Assembly (NCBI RefSeq): GCF_003171515.1
Contig: NC_089392.1
Span: 2,232,001 to 2,296,000 of the forward strand
Length of the DNA stretch: 64,000 bases
Source of the DNA: Pyrenophora tritici-repentis
Lineage: Eukaryota > Ascomycota > Dothideomycetes > Pleosporales > Pleosporaceae
Direction: 5' to 3'
This document shows, piece after piece, positions 36,139-45,728 of this stretch. Under the pieces are notes generated by a model that worked only from the letters and a program-made list of their open reading frames with translations, was not told the DNA's origin and ran no database searches. The position numbers were made by a program, and so were the translations under genes. Numbering within the stretch: the stretch's first letter is position 1; every line of letters starts with the position of its first letter.

Positions 36139-37010
36139 AGTTTATTAAGTACTACGATCGCCATAGGATCCTCCTTATAATCCTTCCTCCCTATTCGACT
36201 TATACGCTCTAGCCGCTAGATGTAGTGCTGTTTAAGCTACTCTCTTAAGCCTACTCTAACGAGCTCACTAACTATCTACATAAGGCTTAAGGCCTTATTC
36301 TAATTAAGAAAGGAGACTTTTTCCCACTCTTCTAGAGCGCCTAGAGATCCTCCTTCGTGGATAACCTTATATTAAAGGCCTTCGAAGCTACTAGAATCTA
36401 GCTAATAGATACCAACGTTATCCTTCGTAGATTTACTAGCACACTAGAAGCTGAGAGAAGCTTATTATTAGGGCTCTCTAACAATAATTGGCGAAAGCTT
36501 AATTAGTTAGTCTAAGCTGCTGTGAAGGATACCCAACAAACGGAGTCAAAAAAGCTGCGTTTAAGCGTTCACCATCTCTCTGTACAGAATAAGCTTTTAA
36601 AGCATAAGAATAAGGGCTTAAAGGAGGCTCTTTAGCACAAGCAGAAGCATAAGAAGAAGAGTAAAGTCCTTAACCTTCAACAGCGCCAGGAGTATCACGG
36701 TAGCTCTGTCTTCTGGTCTCGCAAGTTGCGTGAGGCTCGAGCTAGAGAAGCAGTACGGGAGCGAGATGAGATAGAGGAGAAACTCCTAAAAGCATATGCC
36801 AAGAAGCAGCGTGAGGAGGCTCAACTGTAGCGTCAAGTTAAGCTCGAGCAGAAGCGTGTGGAGAGAGAGAGACTCAAGGAGGTAAGGGAGAAGGAGAGAG
36901 CTAAGAAGGCAGCTGAACGCCAACGCTAGAAGGATGAGAGAGACCGTGCTAAAGCTCTGCAATCGTCCCAAAAGGGAAAGAAGAGAGCCTCGCAAGGAGC
37001 CTCATCAAGT
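36139..37010 (+). pseudogene. pogo-4 transposase, middle and coiled-coil part
   Basis: This aligns with pogo-2 from FIKYCDRHRILL to near the basic tail, but nearly every Gln and Trp codon has become a stop, and CpA is almost absent on either strand in the first half. The charged coiled coil is still readable (KQREEAQL, REKERAKKAAERQR). It is cut at ~37010 by the LINE; the final codons resume at ~43051 and end SKYK with stop TAG at 43101-43103. Confidence 0.8.
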
Positions 37011-37139
37011 ATCACACACCGAACACCAACTTTTAAGGAATTTGGGACCCTTATAAAATTATACGATTTTTACATCATTTTAACGGCACGGCGGCCTGTA
37101 ACTACCTCAGCTAAATAACCGCTTTCTGCTCTCGCGGAG

Positions 37140-38819
37140 GTGGTTAGAATGGCTAATGTAGAAACTCCAGAGAGGGCGCCACGGAGTGCCCAACCCCCCC
37201 ATACACGATCAGAGGAGCCTGAGAGCCCTATTAATACTGACCTGCGCGGCAACAAGAGGAGGCAGCGAGCACATACTCGTGCTGAACCTTCTATCGGTAG
37301 CACTGCGCCCACCTCCTACAATCAAGCTGTCTCTGAAGCGGTCCGCCAGCGGATTCAGGCAGCCCAAAAAGCTACAAACCTCCACCACTCCATCATAACG
37401 GATCTAGCGACAGCTGTCGACAGATGCCTTGGGAAGTACACCGACCCAGACGGAGCCCGTGTGGCTAAGGACCTTCAACAGAAGGTGCTAAGGGCTATTA
37501 ACACCTCCCTAATCACGCCCCTAATCACGCCCCCAAACTCAGGGAGCGACTCTGACACTACGCACCGCTCCTGGGCGGACGTAGCTAGGACCCTGAAAAA
37601 TCCAACCCCCCCAGCAAGGGGGGCCGCTACGACGAAAGCGGCCACGGCTGCCCCAAAGCAGCTAGCTCAAACTCCTAGGCGACCTCTAAACACTGACAAC
37701 CGTATCCTTATAGCGGTTGGAGCGGAGGCTCGGCTCCAACGGGCATCACCATTTGCGGCCCGCATGGCTATTGTAAAGGCGATTAAGGAAATTACCCCCT
37801 CCGACATACCTACGGCAAAACATATCAAGACTGGCTGGGCGATTACGCCCCGCAACGACAAAATCAAGGCCCTGCTTATGGGGCAGGAGAATCGCGAACT
37901 CATGATCCGAGCGGTAGAGGGCGAGAGCGCAAGACTACCTGAACGATGGGTGAACTATGCAGTCCAGGGCGTAGAAAGCTCATACCGCACTATCACAGGG
38001 GAAAGTATACCCACCACAATAGACGATATAGTCAGCGAAGCTCTGTCCCAGACAGGGATCGAACCGGCGAGCTGCCGGCCCTCCAGACATGGACCCACGG
38101 AGGGAAGGACAACCTGGATTATATCTTTCACCAGACCCGTACGATCGTTTCGCCTATTTGGGACGGGCGACTACGCGCACGAGATAAAGAAGAACTCACC
38201 TGCAATGCTGCACGACCCAGGCTGCCTAGGGTACTGCAAAACCAGCCGCTGCACAAGGCCAGCCCGCTGCACGACATGCAGCAAAACAACGGCAACTCAC
38301 CAGGGACCACACGGAGAACAATGCAAAGACACACCAAAGTGCGCCAACTGCCACGGCCCATTTCCAGCAACCCACGACAAGTGCCCAGCAGCCCCAACGA
38401 GGGCGAACGGCCGACTCATCCAACCCACAAAGGGGGAACTAAAAGTCATTAGGGAGGCGGGTGACCGTGCTTCTGAGGCAATGCAGCCAGCTAGAGGAAG
38501 ACAGACAGGCAGCACGGTCGAAACCTCCATTGAAATCACGGACGGCGACATAGCTAATACTACTGAGCCTGTGGGAACACCTACGGACGCAAGTAAAAGA
38601 AGCCGACAAGACGTAAACAACCTAAACACAGCCACTGTTAGAGAGCCCGCAACCACCCTAGGGACTAGGAGGTCTAAGAGAACAGCTGCAACTACGCAAG
38701 ACCTCAACCTAGCGCGAATGTCTGCTAGAAGCGTGCAGCCTAGCACCGCTGACCAAGACCCTAATACGTCATCGTCTGAGCACGCTGACACTGAAATGAG
38801 CCTCGGATCTAGTGCGTAA
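37140..38819 (+). CDS. LINE-2 ORF1 (Gag-like RNA-binding protein)
   Basis: A 559-residue nucleic-acid-binding protein that packages LINE RNA. It has a charged, disordered N-terminus (~1-150), a central globular region and Cys/His zinc knuckles near residues 355-425 (CTTCSKTTATHQGPHGEQC and CANCHGPFPATHDKC). The C-terminus is disordered. The stop TAA (38817-38819) overlaps the ATG of ORF2, suggesting coupled translation. The start is the first ATG of the frame after the GC-rich leader. Confidence 0.85.
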   Translation: MVRMANVETPERAPRSAQPPHTRSEEPESPINTDLRGNKRRQRAHTRAEPSIGSTAPTSYNQAVSEAVRQRIQAAQKATNLHHSIITDLATAVDRCLGKYTDPDGARVAKDLQQKVLRAINTSLITPLITPPNSGSDSDTTHRSWADVARTLKNPTPPARGAATTKAATAAPKQLAQTPRRPLNTDNRILIAVGAEARLQRASPFAARMAIVKAIKEITPSDIPTAKHIKTGWAITPRNDKIKALLMGQENRELMIRAVEGESARLPERWVNYAVQGVESSYRTITGESIPTTIDDIVSEALSQTGIEPASCRPSRHGPTEGRTTWIISFTRPVRSFRLFGTGDYAHEIKKNSPAMLHDPGCLGYCKTSRCTRPARCTTCSKTTATHQGPHGEQCKDTPKCANCHGPFPATHDKCPAAPTRANGRLIQPTKGELKVIREAGDRASEAMQPARGRQTGSTVETSIEITDGDIANTTEPVGTPTDASKRSRQDVNNLNTATVREPATTLGTRRSKRTAATTQDLNLARMSARSVQPSTADQDPNTSSSEHADTEMSLGSSA

Positions 38820-41800
38820 TGAGGGCACAACCCGCAAATTCACCCGGCGAAACCACGCCACACCGACACAGACAAATGCAGGTATGCTGGGTGAATGTGG
38901 CCAGAAGCTCGCCTTGCCACATTACAGCCTTAGAACGTGCATGGGAAGCAGACATAGACATAGTATGCATCCAAGAACCCTTTACTCTCACTGGAACCCG
39001 GACCTCTACACACCCAGGATTCCATATGATATCGCCAGTGATAAGCTGGAACAACCCCACAACGTGGGGAACTGACCGACCACGGGTGCTCACCTATACC
39101 CGTAAGAGCCCAAATATAAGGGCTACTCTTATACACCCACGCATCAGCCGGGATGTGCTATGGATCGAGGCCAACGGCTACCGCATATTGAATGTTTATA
39201 GGCAGCCACAGAATGACTCGACATTTCAATACCTCACAGCTTTAACGCCACCCCGTAACTGCCTTATAGGGGGTGACTTAAACGCCCGCCATGAACTTTT
39301 TGAGCCCGGCTCCACGTCGGCCAATAGGGGGGCAGAGATCGCCCGCTGGGCCACTCAGAACGACATACCCTACATCGGCGAGGCAGGTAACCCAACACAT
39401 CGGGCGGGACACGTGCTAGACGTATCCTTCTCAAATATACCCTTCGCTAGAACGACAGTCCGCGAAGATATGTATACAGGGTCAGACCATTTCACCCTAG
39501 TGACTGTCCTTCCAAGCCGAGGGAGAGCGGTGCTAGAACAGCATCACTACCGGGTCCACGAGAGAAACATAGATAGGTTTGCCGGGCTAGTTCAACTCTA
39601 CACAGTAGGCGTACAGCCAATTAGCAATAGCGCCCCAGCGGACGTAATCGACGCAAGCATAGCTAGAATCACCCAAGCTATAGGAGATGCAATGCACGCG
39701 GCGGGAACACCAAATAGAGAAAAAGGCCACTCCGCCCCATGGTGGACAGAGGACTGTAGAGTGGCGTATAAGCGGCATATCCAGGAAAAGTCGGACTATG
39801 GCCAATCCCCCTCAGAAGCCACCCGTGCGTTCCTAGCTACGGTACGAAAAGCCAAGAGAACGTACTGGCAGCAGCGCATAGACGGCTGTAATAACGACAA
39901 AGATCTATACAAGCTAGTAGGCTGGCATAAACTATCATTCGACCAACGGGACACCCCACTTGTAATCGAAGGTAGGACAATCACAGCACCACTCGAGAAA
40001 GCTGAGGCACTTAGAGAGGCAATCCTCGACCGTTTTTCGGCGGAGGACGACCTCCTAGAACCACCGCCTCTTGACAACGACCCGCAAACCACGCCACTAC
40101 CATGGGACACATACATATCGATGGAGGAGACTGAACGCTACGTGATTGGAGTATCTAGCACCTCCCCAGGACCCGATCAGGTGACCGTCCGACTCCTAAA
40201 GGCATGCTGGGAACACATTAGACACCTAGTGCTAGGCATCTACCGGGCGTGCATGGAACAAGGCCACTACCCAGCCGCCTGGAAGACGGTAGAAGTGGCC
40301 ATGATACCCAAAGTCGGGAAGAAGGATAAGTCCTCACCCAGATCAATGAGACCAATTGCCCTATCGTCCTGTCTAGGGAAGGGACTCGAGCGTATCATAG
40401 CAAGGCGCATAGCACACACAGCTATGGCTTTTGACATCCTAAGCCCACAGCACGGTGGAGCGCTGCCAAAACGCTCTGCGATGGACCTGGCGACCGCATT
40501 CACACACGACGTGGAGATGGCTTGGTCAAGACACGAGCATGTCTCTATGCTCACGTTAGACGTCCAAGGGGCGTTTGACGCGCTACTGAAAAACAGGCTA
40601 CTACACCGAATGCGGCAACAAGGGTGGCCACCCCTACTCCGGAAATTTATCCAGAACTTCCTGTCGGAAAGGAGGGTGCGAGTACGCCTAGGCAATGTCA
40701 CTACACCTGTACATCGAGTGGCCTGCGGCACCCCGCAGGGATCGCCGCTATCACCGGTCCTATACACCCTATACCTAGCTGAACTACTCAACCAGGACCG
40801 AAAACTCCGGTTCGGGTATGCCGACGACATCAACCTATACCGGGTCTCCCACTCTTTAGACGAGAACGTCGCACTGCTAGCAGAGGACCTCAAATCTATC
40901 AATGAATGGGGAGCTGCGAACAAGATCACGTTTGCACCAGAGAAACGGGAGCTGATCCACCTCACGCGCCAGAAAGGACTACATGCGCCGCCAATCCAAT
41001 TGGAAGATCAAACAATTCACCCTATAGCCCCTGCGCAGGGGGGAAGCCAGACTGCGCTGCGCTGGCTTGGGGTGTGGTTTGATAGGGGACTAACTTTCAA
41101 GAAGCACGTCGCAGAAAGGGCGGCGCAAGCTAGGAAAGTAGCGAACCATCTCCGGAGCCTCGCCAACACAGCCCACGGCCCTCCAGCAGGATCGCTACGC
41201 AAGGCAGCCATAACATGTATCCTGCCCATACTACTATACGGAGCCGAAACATGGTACGAGGGCAGGACGAAGAACCCACGAATTGCAAGGGTTTCCCGTA
41301 AACCCACGGTCAGCACTAGGGTAGGCTGGCACCTAACCACGATAGATCAGGCACTAATAGCAGCCACGAAGGCAATCCTCCCTGCGTGGAGGACAACACC
41401 AAACGCAGTACTGCTAAGAGAAGCTGCGATGCCGTCGGCACAGGTGGCGCTAGAGGAGGCCAAGCTCCGCTTTGCAGTTCACCTACGCACAATAGACGAC
41501 AAGCACCCACTTACTAATAGAACTACACTGCCACTAGTCATACGAGGACGCGCAGCGGGCAACCGACGGATACCAAGATCGAAGGTTCAGCGCGTAGCAC
41601 AACTGCTACCCGCCACACCCCGAAACGTCCTAGCCAGCCCTCACTTTTCAGACGGGTCGAGGCAGGATCCAACGCAAGGGCAAGGAAAGGACATTGCTGC
41701 CCAGAATTTCACCATCTGGTGGGAGTCTCTTGGACAAGAGACAATCACTGTCTTCTCAGACGGGTCTGAACAACAAATCAACGGTACAAGGGTGGTCACT

Positions 41801-42625
41801 TACGGGTACGCTATATACCAGGGCCAGGCCGCCGTGGCGACTGGACAAGGCTCACTAAATGCCCTTAGCCACGTCTTCGATGCGGAGGCTATAGGCGCGT
41901 GCAGAGGACTCAAACACGCACTACAACTCTCACTGCCTAGCCAGAGGGAGATCGTACTTTGCATAGACAGCACTTCGGTAATATGGGGCATACGCGGAAC
42001 CGCCCCTACCTCCTCCCAATGGGCGTTCCTCCAAATCCATGGAGCTATGGAGGCCTACAACGTGAAAACGCGGTGGGCGCCGGGACACATGAAGATTGTT
42101 GGAAACGAGCTCGCCGACCAGCTGGCTGACAGCGAGGCCAAAGACCCGCACCAGCCATACGGCATGGCCGCCTCCCCCACAAGATCCGGTATACGAACAG
42201 TAGGCCGCCGCCTCCTCGAACATACAAGGGACACTTGGTGGCAGGATAAGAGCAGTAGGCTATCAGCATGGTACACGCAATGGCAGCTGCCATACGATAC
42301 TAGGCGCACGCCCGCAGCGCTATGGCTACCCCGAAGGATACTCGCGAAAGTCCTTATGATACGCTCAACGCATGGCGACTTTGAATGGTACCACCGAAAA
42401 TTCAACCACGAGGATACCTCGAAATGCCTATGCGGCAGGCCCAAGACGCCAGAACACCTAGTGTTCTGCAAGAGAGCCACAACACACTTCAAGAAGTGGC
42501 CTCTACGCCCCATCGTGCCCCCTCGCACAAGACAGGAAGGCCTAGCGTACCTCGCGCAATTAATAGACCAGCCACAAGAGTTCGAGACCTTCGTGAAGGT
42601 AACGAACTCCTTCTATGACGAGTGA
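38819..42625 (+). CDS. LINE-2 ORF2 (endonuclease, reverse transcriptase, RNase H)
   Basis: This 1268-residue polyprotein carries an APE-type endonuclease (IVCIQEPFTLTG, IGGDLNARHELF, SDHFTLVTVL; residues 1-240). The reverse transcriptase spans about residues 490-760 (AMIPKVGKKDKSSPRSMRPIA, LDVQGAFDALL, GTPQGSPLSPVLY and the catalytic FGYADDIN). An RNase H domain follows with FSDGSEQ, DAEAIGACRGL, CIDSTSVIWG and GNELADQLAD, then a terminal zinc motif CLCGRPKTPEHLVFC. All catalytic residues are present and no stop occurs, so it is potentially active. The order EN-RT-RNase H fits the Tad/I group of fungi. Confidence 0.93.
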   Translation: MRAQPANSPGETTPHRHRQMQVCWVNVARSSPCHITALERAWEADIDIVCIQEPFTLTGTRTSTHPGFHMISPVISWNNPTTWGTDRPRVLTYTRKSPNIRATLIHPRISRDVLWIEANGYRILNVYRQPQNDSTFQYLTALTPPRNCLIGGDLNARHELFEPGSTSANRGAEIARWATQNDIPYIGEAGNPTHRAGHVLDVSFSNIPFARTTVREDMYTGSDHFTLVTVLPSRGRAVLEQHHYRVHERNIDRFAGLVQLYTVGVQPISNSAPADVIDASIARITQAIGDAMHAAGTPNREKGHSAPWWTEDCRVAYKRHIQEKSDYGQSPSEATRAFLATVRKAKRTYWQQRIDGCNNDKDLYKLVGWHKLSFDQRDTPLVIEGRTITAPLEKAEALREAILDRFSAEDDLLEPPPLDNDPQTTPLPWDTYISMEETERYVIGVSSTSPGPDQVTVRLLKACWEHIRHLVLGIYRACMEQGHYPAAWKTVEVAMIPKVGKKDKSSPRSMRPIALSSCLGKGLERIIARRIAHTAMAFDILSPQHGGALPKRSAMDLATAFTHDVEMAWSRHEHVSMLTLDVQGAFDALLKNRLLHRMRQQGWPPLLRKFIQNFLSERRVRVRLGNVTTPVHRVACGTPQGSPLSPVLYTLYLAELLNQDRKLRFGYADDINLYRVSHSLDENVALLAEDLKSINEWGAANKITFAPEKRELIHLTRQKGLHAPPIQLEDQTIHPIAPAQGGSQTALRWLGVWFDRGLTFKKHVAERAAQARKVANHLRSLANTAHGPPAGSLRKAAITCILPILLYGAETWYEGRTKNPRIARVSRKPTVSTRVGWHLTTIDQALIAATKAILPAWRTTPNAVLLREAAMPSAQVALEEAKLRFAVHLRTIDDKHPLTNRTTLPLVIRGRAAGNRRIPRSKVQRVAQLLPATPRNVLASPHFSDGSRQDPTQGQGKDIAAQNFTIWWESLGQETITVFSDGSEQQINGTRVVTYGYAIYQGQAAVATGQGSLNALSHVFDAEAIGACRGLKHALQLSLPSQREIVLCIDSTSVIWGIRGTAPTSSQWAFLQIHGAMEAYNVKTRWAPGHMKIVGNELADQLADSEAKDPHQPYGMAASPTRSGIRTVGRRLLEHTRDTWWQDKSSRLSAWYTQWQLPYDTRRTPAALWLPRRILAKVLMIRSTHGDFEWYHRKFNHEDTSKCLCGRPKTPEHLVFCKRATTHFKKWPLRPIVPPRTRQEGLAYLAQLIDQPQEFETFVKVTNSFYDE

Positions 42626-43050
42626 TTTCTATTCTTGAATTTCACAAGACCCGCTGAATTCCTTGGCATTATTCAGTGTAGGATTCGCGGCAAAACGCCG
42701 CATAGATGCCACAACCCACACGCTCTCTCTCAAACCTTTTATTATATCTCAAATTGCCTCTTGTTACTTTTTCGTTTCTCTCTCTAAAAAGCAGTTACTG
42801 TACTGCATCGATCAAAGGCGCAAGCCACGAAATACTAGAATATTGTAGGAAAACGGCTTCAAATGGCGGGAGTCCTTTTCACGAACATGTATATAGGCAG
42901 GACATCACTCCCCTTAGATACAAAACACCTAGGAATAGGTTCCACGAGGCAAGTGCGACAACACTATAAGACCACGGCGGGACCCGCCCGAATACCCTAT
43001 GGGAGGTTACAGATAGGGCGTTAAACCACAATCAACATCAACATCAACAA
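42626..43050 (+). repeat. LINE-2 3' UTR
   Basis: About 425 bp of non-coding sequence after the ORF2 stop, ending in ATCAACATCAACATCAACAA. It includes a fragment reading like a decayed LINE-type tail; no gene is seen. Pogo-4 resumes after it with AAGTTCACCTCACGAGG. Confidence 0.7.
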
Positions 43051-43258
43051 CCAAAGTTCACCTCACGAGGCCGTAACGTTAAGCTTCCGAGTAAATATAA
43101 GTAGTACAGATTAATCGCAAGCATCTAGTTACTACTCTTCTGCAGTGTCTCATAATAATAGCTATTGTACGTGGCTTGATAGCCTTACTTTTGAAGTAGT
43201 GGATATGGTGTTCGGCGATCGTTGCGCGAATCCGATCGTTCCGCGCACGGGCACGTTA

Positions 43259-43450
43259 CGCGCACGGACACAGTACCACAGAAGTGACAAAAAATCATAC
43301 TTTCCTTCACTTATTGGTTCCACGTTATAAAGCTTATGAGGCTAGCACGCTCATCATGTCAAATCCCCAGGACCAATGTAACTTATAAATATCAGTCTTT
43401 CCTGGGACGAAAGCCGGTCTTACCATGTTTTACTTAACCCGTCTCTCATC
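43259..43450. other. Unassigned sequence between pogo-4 and MITE-C
   Basis: About 190 bp without recognisable coding or repeat features. It begins CGCGCACGGACACAG, which resembles a pogo terminal repeat and could be a leftover of a further pogo end. The CTCTCATC duplication of MITE-C is at its right edge. Confidence 0.4.
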
Positions 43451-43612
43451 CACAGTCCGCAACAATCAATTAAGTGGGTCCTAGAAGGTTCAGATTGGAT
43501 TGATTGATTACCGCTTTAAGCCTAGTAGTTACCTATAGGAGTTTAAGCCCTACCTAGATAGGTAAGTGGGTCTAGGAGAGTGACCGGATTGAATTGATTG
43601 TTGCGGAGTCTA
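43451..43612. repeat. MITE-C (hAT-type, 162 bp)
   Basis: Identical to MITE-A (7741-7902), with its own perfect 8-bp duplication CTCTCATC (43443-43450, 43613-43620). It ends 67 bp before the ATG of the cysteine-rich secreted-protein gene at 43680, so it lies in that gene's promoter or 5' UTR. Confidence 0.92.
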
Positions 43613-43679
43613 CTCTCATCCCACAACATACCTACACATATACATACACACACGCGCACACATACACAAGAACGAGACA

Positions 43680-44072
43680 ATGAAGTGGACAACAGCACTT
43701 CTCCCCTTATCAATGGCCCGCGGCGTCTTCTCCGTCATATGCTGTGAGGACTTCCTAGGACTTCCGTGCCCAGTTGATGGTCTTATCGGCAATCGTGCAT
43801 GTGTAAGTTAAACCACATTAAGCCTATCACTATCCAAATTCTTTTCACATGAAAGGAGGGGGGAGTAGGAGTAGCGTCGTATATAACAGTGTAGCTTACA
43901 TGTTTTGTGTTCTCTTTAGTGCTATTATCCCGACACGGATGTCAAAAAGAAGTCTTGCAGGGGTGACTTCCCAAACTGGAAGAATCATCATGCCGATGTC
44001 TACTTTGATCGCAAGCTCATCGAAAATTGTGCTACCCCGTTAAATAATGGGAGGCTTTATTGCGTCGCCTAA
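43680..44072 (+). CDS. Small cysteine-rich secreted protein 1 (two exons, 91 aa)
   Basis: Exons are inferred at 43680-43802 and 43920-44072, with a 117-bp GTAAGT...TTTAG intron in phase 0. The 91-residue product has a signal peptide of ~18 residues (MKWTTALLPLSMARG...) and eight cysteines at 21, 22, 30, 41, 42, 54, 78 and 89. The splice joins Cys41 to Cys42, a pair also split by the intron in the paralogue at 44993. Length, secretion and cysteine content are those of fungal effector candidates, but I recognise no family and assign no function. The spacing is not that of hydrophobins. A MITE lies just upstream. Confidence 0.72.
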
Positions 44073-44992
44073 TTACTGTTCTGTTCTTATTGAGGAGTAA
44101 CGGCTGGGAGAAAAAGAGATGGAAAGGCTAAGGCTCTATTTGCTTTTTGAAGCAATGCCTGTGGTAGTAGTGGTATATTTTGTGATGTTGTTGCGTGTTG
44201 CGGGAAAATTGGTATATAGTAAGCAGTACATAGTAGGGATTGGGAATGGAGGGGTTACTATTGTGTATTTCTTGACATTATCATTAGTCTACTAATCGCC
44301 ATGACTCGAGAATACGAAGTGCACGTTATGCATTGACCATTTTTCCAACAAAACACACTTCCCGGGTAACTTGTATGTTTGAGATTTTCCATCAAAACAC
44401 CCTTCCCGGATAACTTGTATATTTGGAAAAAGTGGGGTACAACGAATTTTACTAGTCGGAACGTCAGATAAGCAACTTACCGAGACGGTGTAGTTCAATA
44501 GGTCAGTGCGGCCTATTACTCTCTCGTATACATATAGGTACATTACAGATGCGGATGTCCGAAGAACCGTACCAGATGCCACTATCCCCAAACGCGACAT
44601 TGTGAGCTAACGGCGTCTTTTAGAAATTTGAATATTTAATGGACTTGCAATGAGTGCATTCAGAGTCTCGGGGTCATCGTTATGTCGCATACGATGATCC
44701 GAAGTGACCAAAGTGTGTGTCCGTGCGGCTTGTCACTCCCGTATACATGCACGGAAGACATATGCGAATCTCCGAGAAGCGTATCAGAGGCGTCGGACGA
44801 CACACCGCCAAAAGATCCAGAATTTTCCCCAGCCATCGTTATCCAACGATGTCGATCCTCTCTGTAGTGTTGAAGTACTTATATCATCCCTTTGCGCTGC
44901 TGAAAGGAGGGTATCATACCAGTTCTCTCTCCCTGACTTGGCTTTTATCTTAAAACATACCCACACACAAGCACACACATACACGCAAGACC
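44073..44992. other. Intergenic region between the two cysteine-rich genes
   Basis: No gene is supported here. It contains a 44-bp direct tandem duplication at 44341-44384 and 44385-44428 (each with TTTTCCA.CAAAACAC and TAACTTGTAT). A looser duplicated block lies around 44530-44590 and 44735-44790 (CGTATACAT... TCCGA.AA..GTA.CAGA). The CA-rich leader CCCACACACAAGCACACACA just before 44993 is also found before 43680, so the duplication that made the paralogues included their 5' UTR. Confidence 0.5.
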
Positions 44993-45363
44993 ATGAAGTG
45001 GACAACAACAGCCCTCCTCGCCCTCTCAATGGCCCATGGCGTTATTTCTGTCTGCTGTACCAGCCCGAACTTTAGCGGTTGCAGTAACGGAGTCAACAAG
45101 CCTGGCGTCCTAAAATGCGTAAGTCCTATTCATGTTCATCAGCCCCGCATATCAACCCACACACTTTTCCCTTTGTGTAGAAGTGTTGAGTAGTAAAGTT
45201 CTGCTTCAAAACGAACCAAGTAATCTAACTCACAATCTTCTTCTAGTGCATTGCCGGGGATGAAGGATGTGGGGGAGCCTTCTGGAGGTTTTTTCCAAAT
45301 GCGGTGCGTCAGACAAGCAGTGTTTGTGATGCCGACACGTACTGTGTTTCAGCCTCCGATTGA
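44993..45363 (+). CDS. Small cysteine-rich secreted protein 2 (two exons, 80 aa)
   Basis: Exons are inferred at 44993-45118 and 45247-45363, with a 128-bp GTAAGT...TCTAG intron in phase 0. The 80-residue product has a similar signal peptide (MKWTTTALLALSMAHG...) and eight cysteines at 21, 22, 30, 42, 43, 50, 69 and 75. The pattern CC-C-CC-C-C-YC, the intron position between two cysteines and the leader sequence match the gene at 43680. The mature regions have diverged almost completely outside the cysteines, which suggests diversifying evolution after tandem duplication. Function unknown; candidate effector. Confidence 0.72.
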
Positions 45364-45728
45364 AGTTGAATTAGAGTGTGCCAGGAACCAAAGATTGCTC
45401 AGACACGGGAAGGTAGAGGTGGAACTAAGTAGATACATTACGTTAAATCAAAGTCTGTGACATCACAATCAATGATGTCTCGAAATCTTGCATCTTCCAT
45501 GTGACCTTCATAAGTTCTTCATATCTCTTCGGACATGAGAAGCGCTCCTAAATCAAAATGCCGATTTTCCATGAATTACCTGCGGACAGCGACGTCATTT
45601 GTCTTTAAACATCATAACGCAATAATACACGACTTCGGTATACAAAAGATGGAGGTTTCTCACGTATTAAATGCCCCTCTACCCACCCTTGCCAACTAAA
45701 TAAACCTCCCAAACCATTCCATCCTCAC
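45364..45728. other. Intergenic region
   Basis: 365 bp between convergent genes; no coding or repeat feature seen. It should hold the 3' UTRs of both neighbours. Confidence 0.4.

Larger units (their letters stand above)
37011..43050 (+). mobile_element. LINE-2: complete Tad/I-type non-LTR retrotransposon
   Basis: About 6.0 kb with a short 5' leader (37011-37139), ORF1, ORF2 and a ~420-bp 3' region ending in CAACAT repeats at ~43027-43050. Both ORFs are uninterrupted. It sits in the pogo-4 tail; flanking sequence suggests a small target deletion, and no clear TSD was found (CATCAA occurs on both sides). The 5' boundary is set by loss of pogo similarity, so ±10 bp. Confidence 0.88.
30489..43256 (+). 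mobile_element. pogo-4: RIP-damaged pogo-like transposon, split by Copia-3 and a LINE
   Basis: Plus-strand pieces at 30489-30597, 30800-30927, 36139-37010 and about 43051-43256 align end to end with pogo-2. They start in its catalytic domain (ALIYAAKNG) and run through the C-terminal coiled coil to the right terminal repeat, which ends GGGCACGT before a TA at 43257-43258. Almost every difference from pogo-2 is CpA to TpA or TpG to TpA. The 5' third is missing. Confidence 0.85.

Noticed and set aside
38297..38830. 177-codon minus-strand frame over LINE ORF1
   Set aside because: A shadow of ORF1; the ORF1 zinc knuckles and the ORF1/ORF2 overlap support the plus strand.
44292..44600. 102-codon minus-strand frame
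   Set aside because: It runs through the 44-bp tandem repeat, has no domain or signal peptide and no splice support.
43680..45363. Hydrophobins
   Set aside because: Both genes have eight cysteines but the order CC-C-CC-C-C-C differs from the hydrophobin pattern C-CC-C-C-CC-C.
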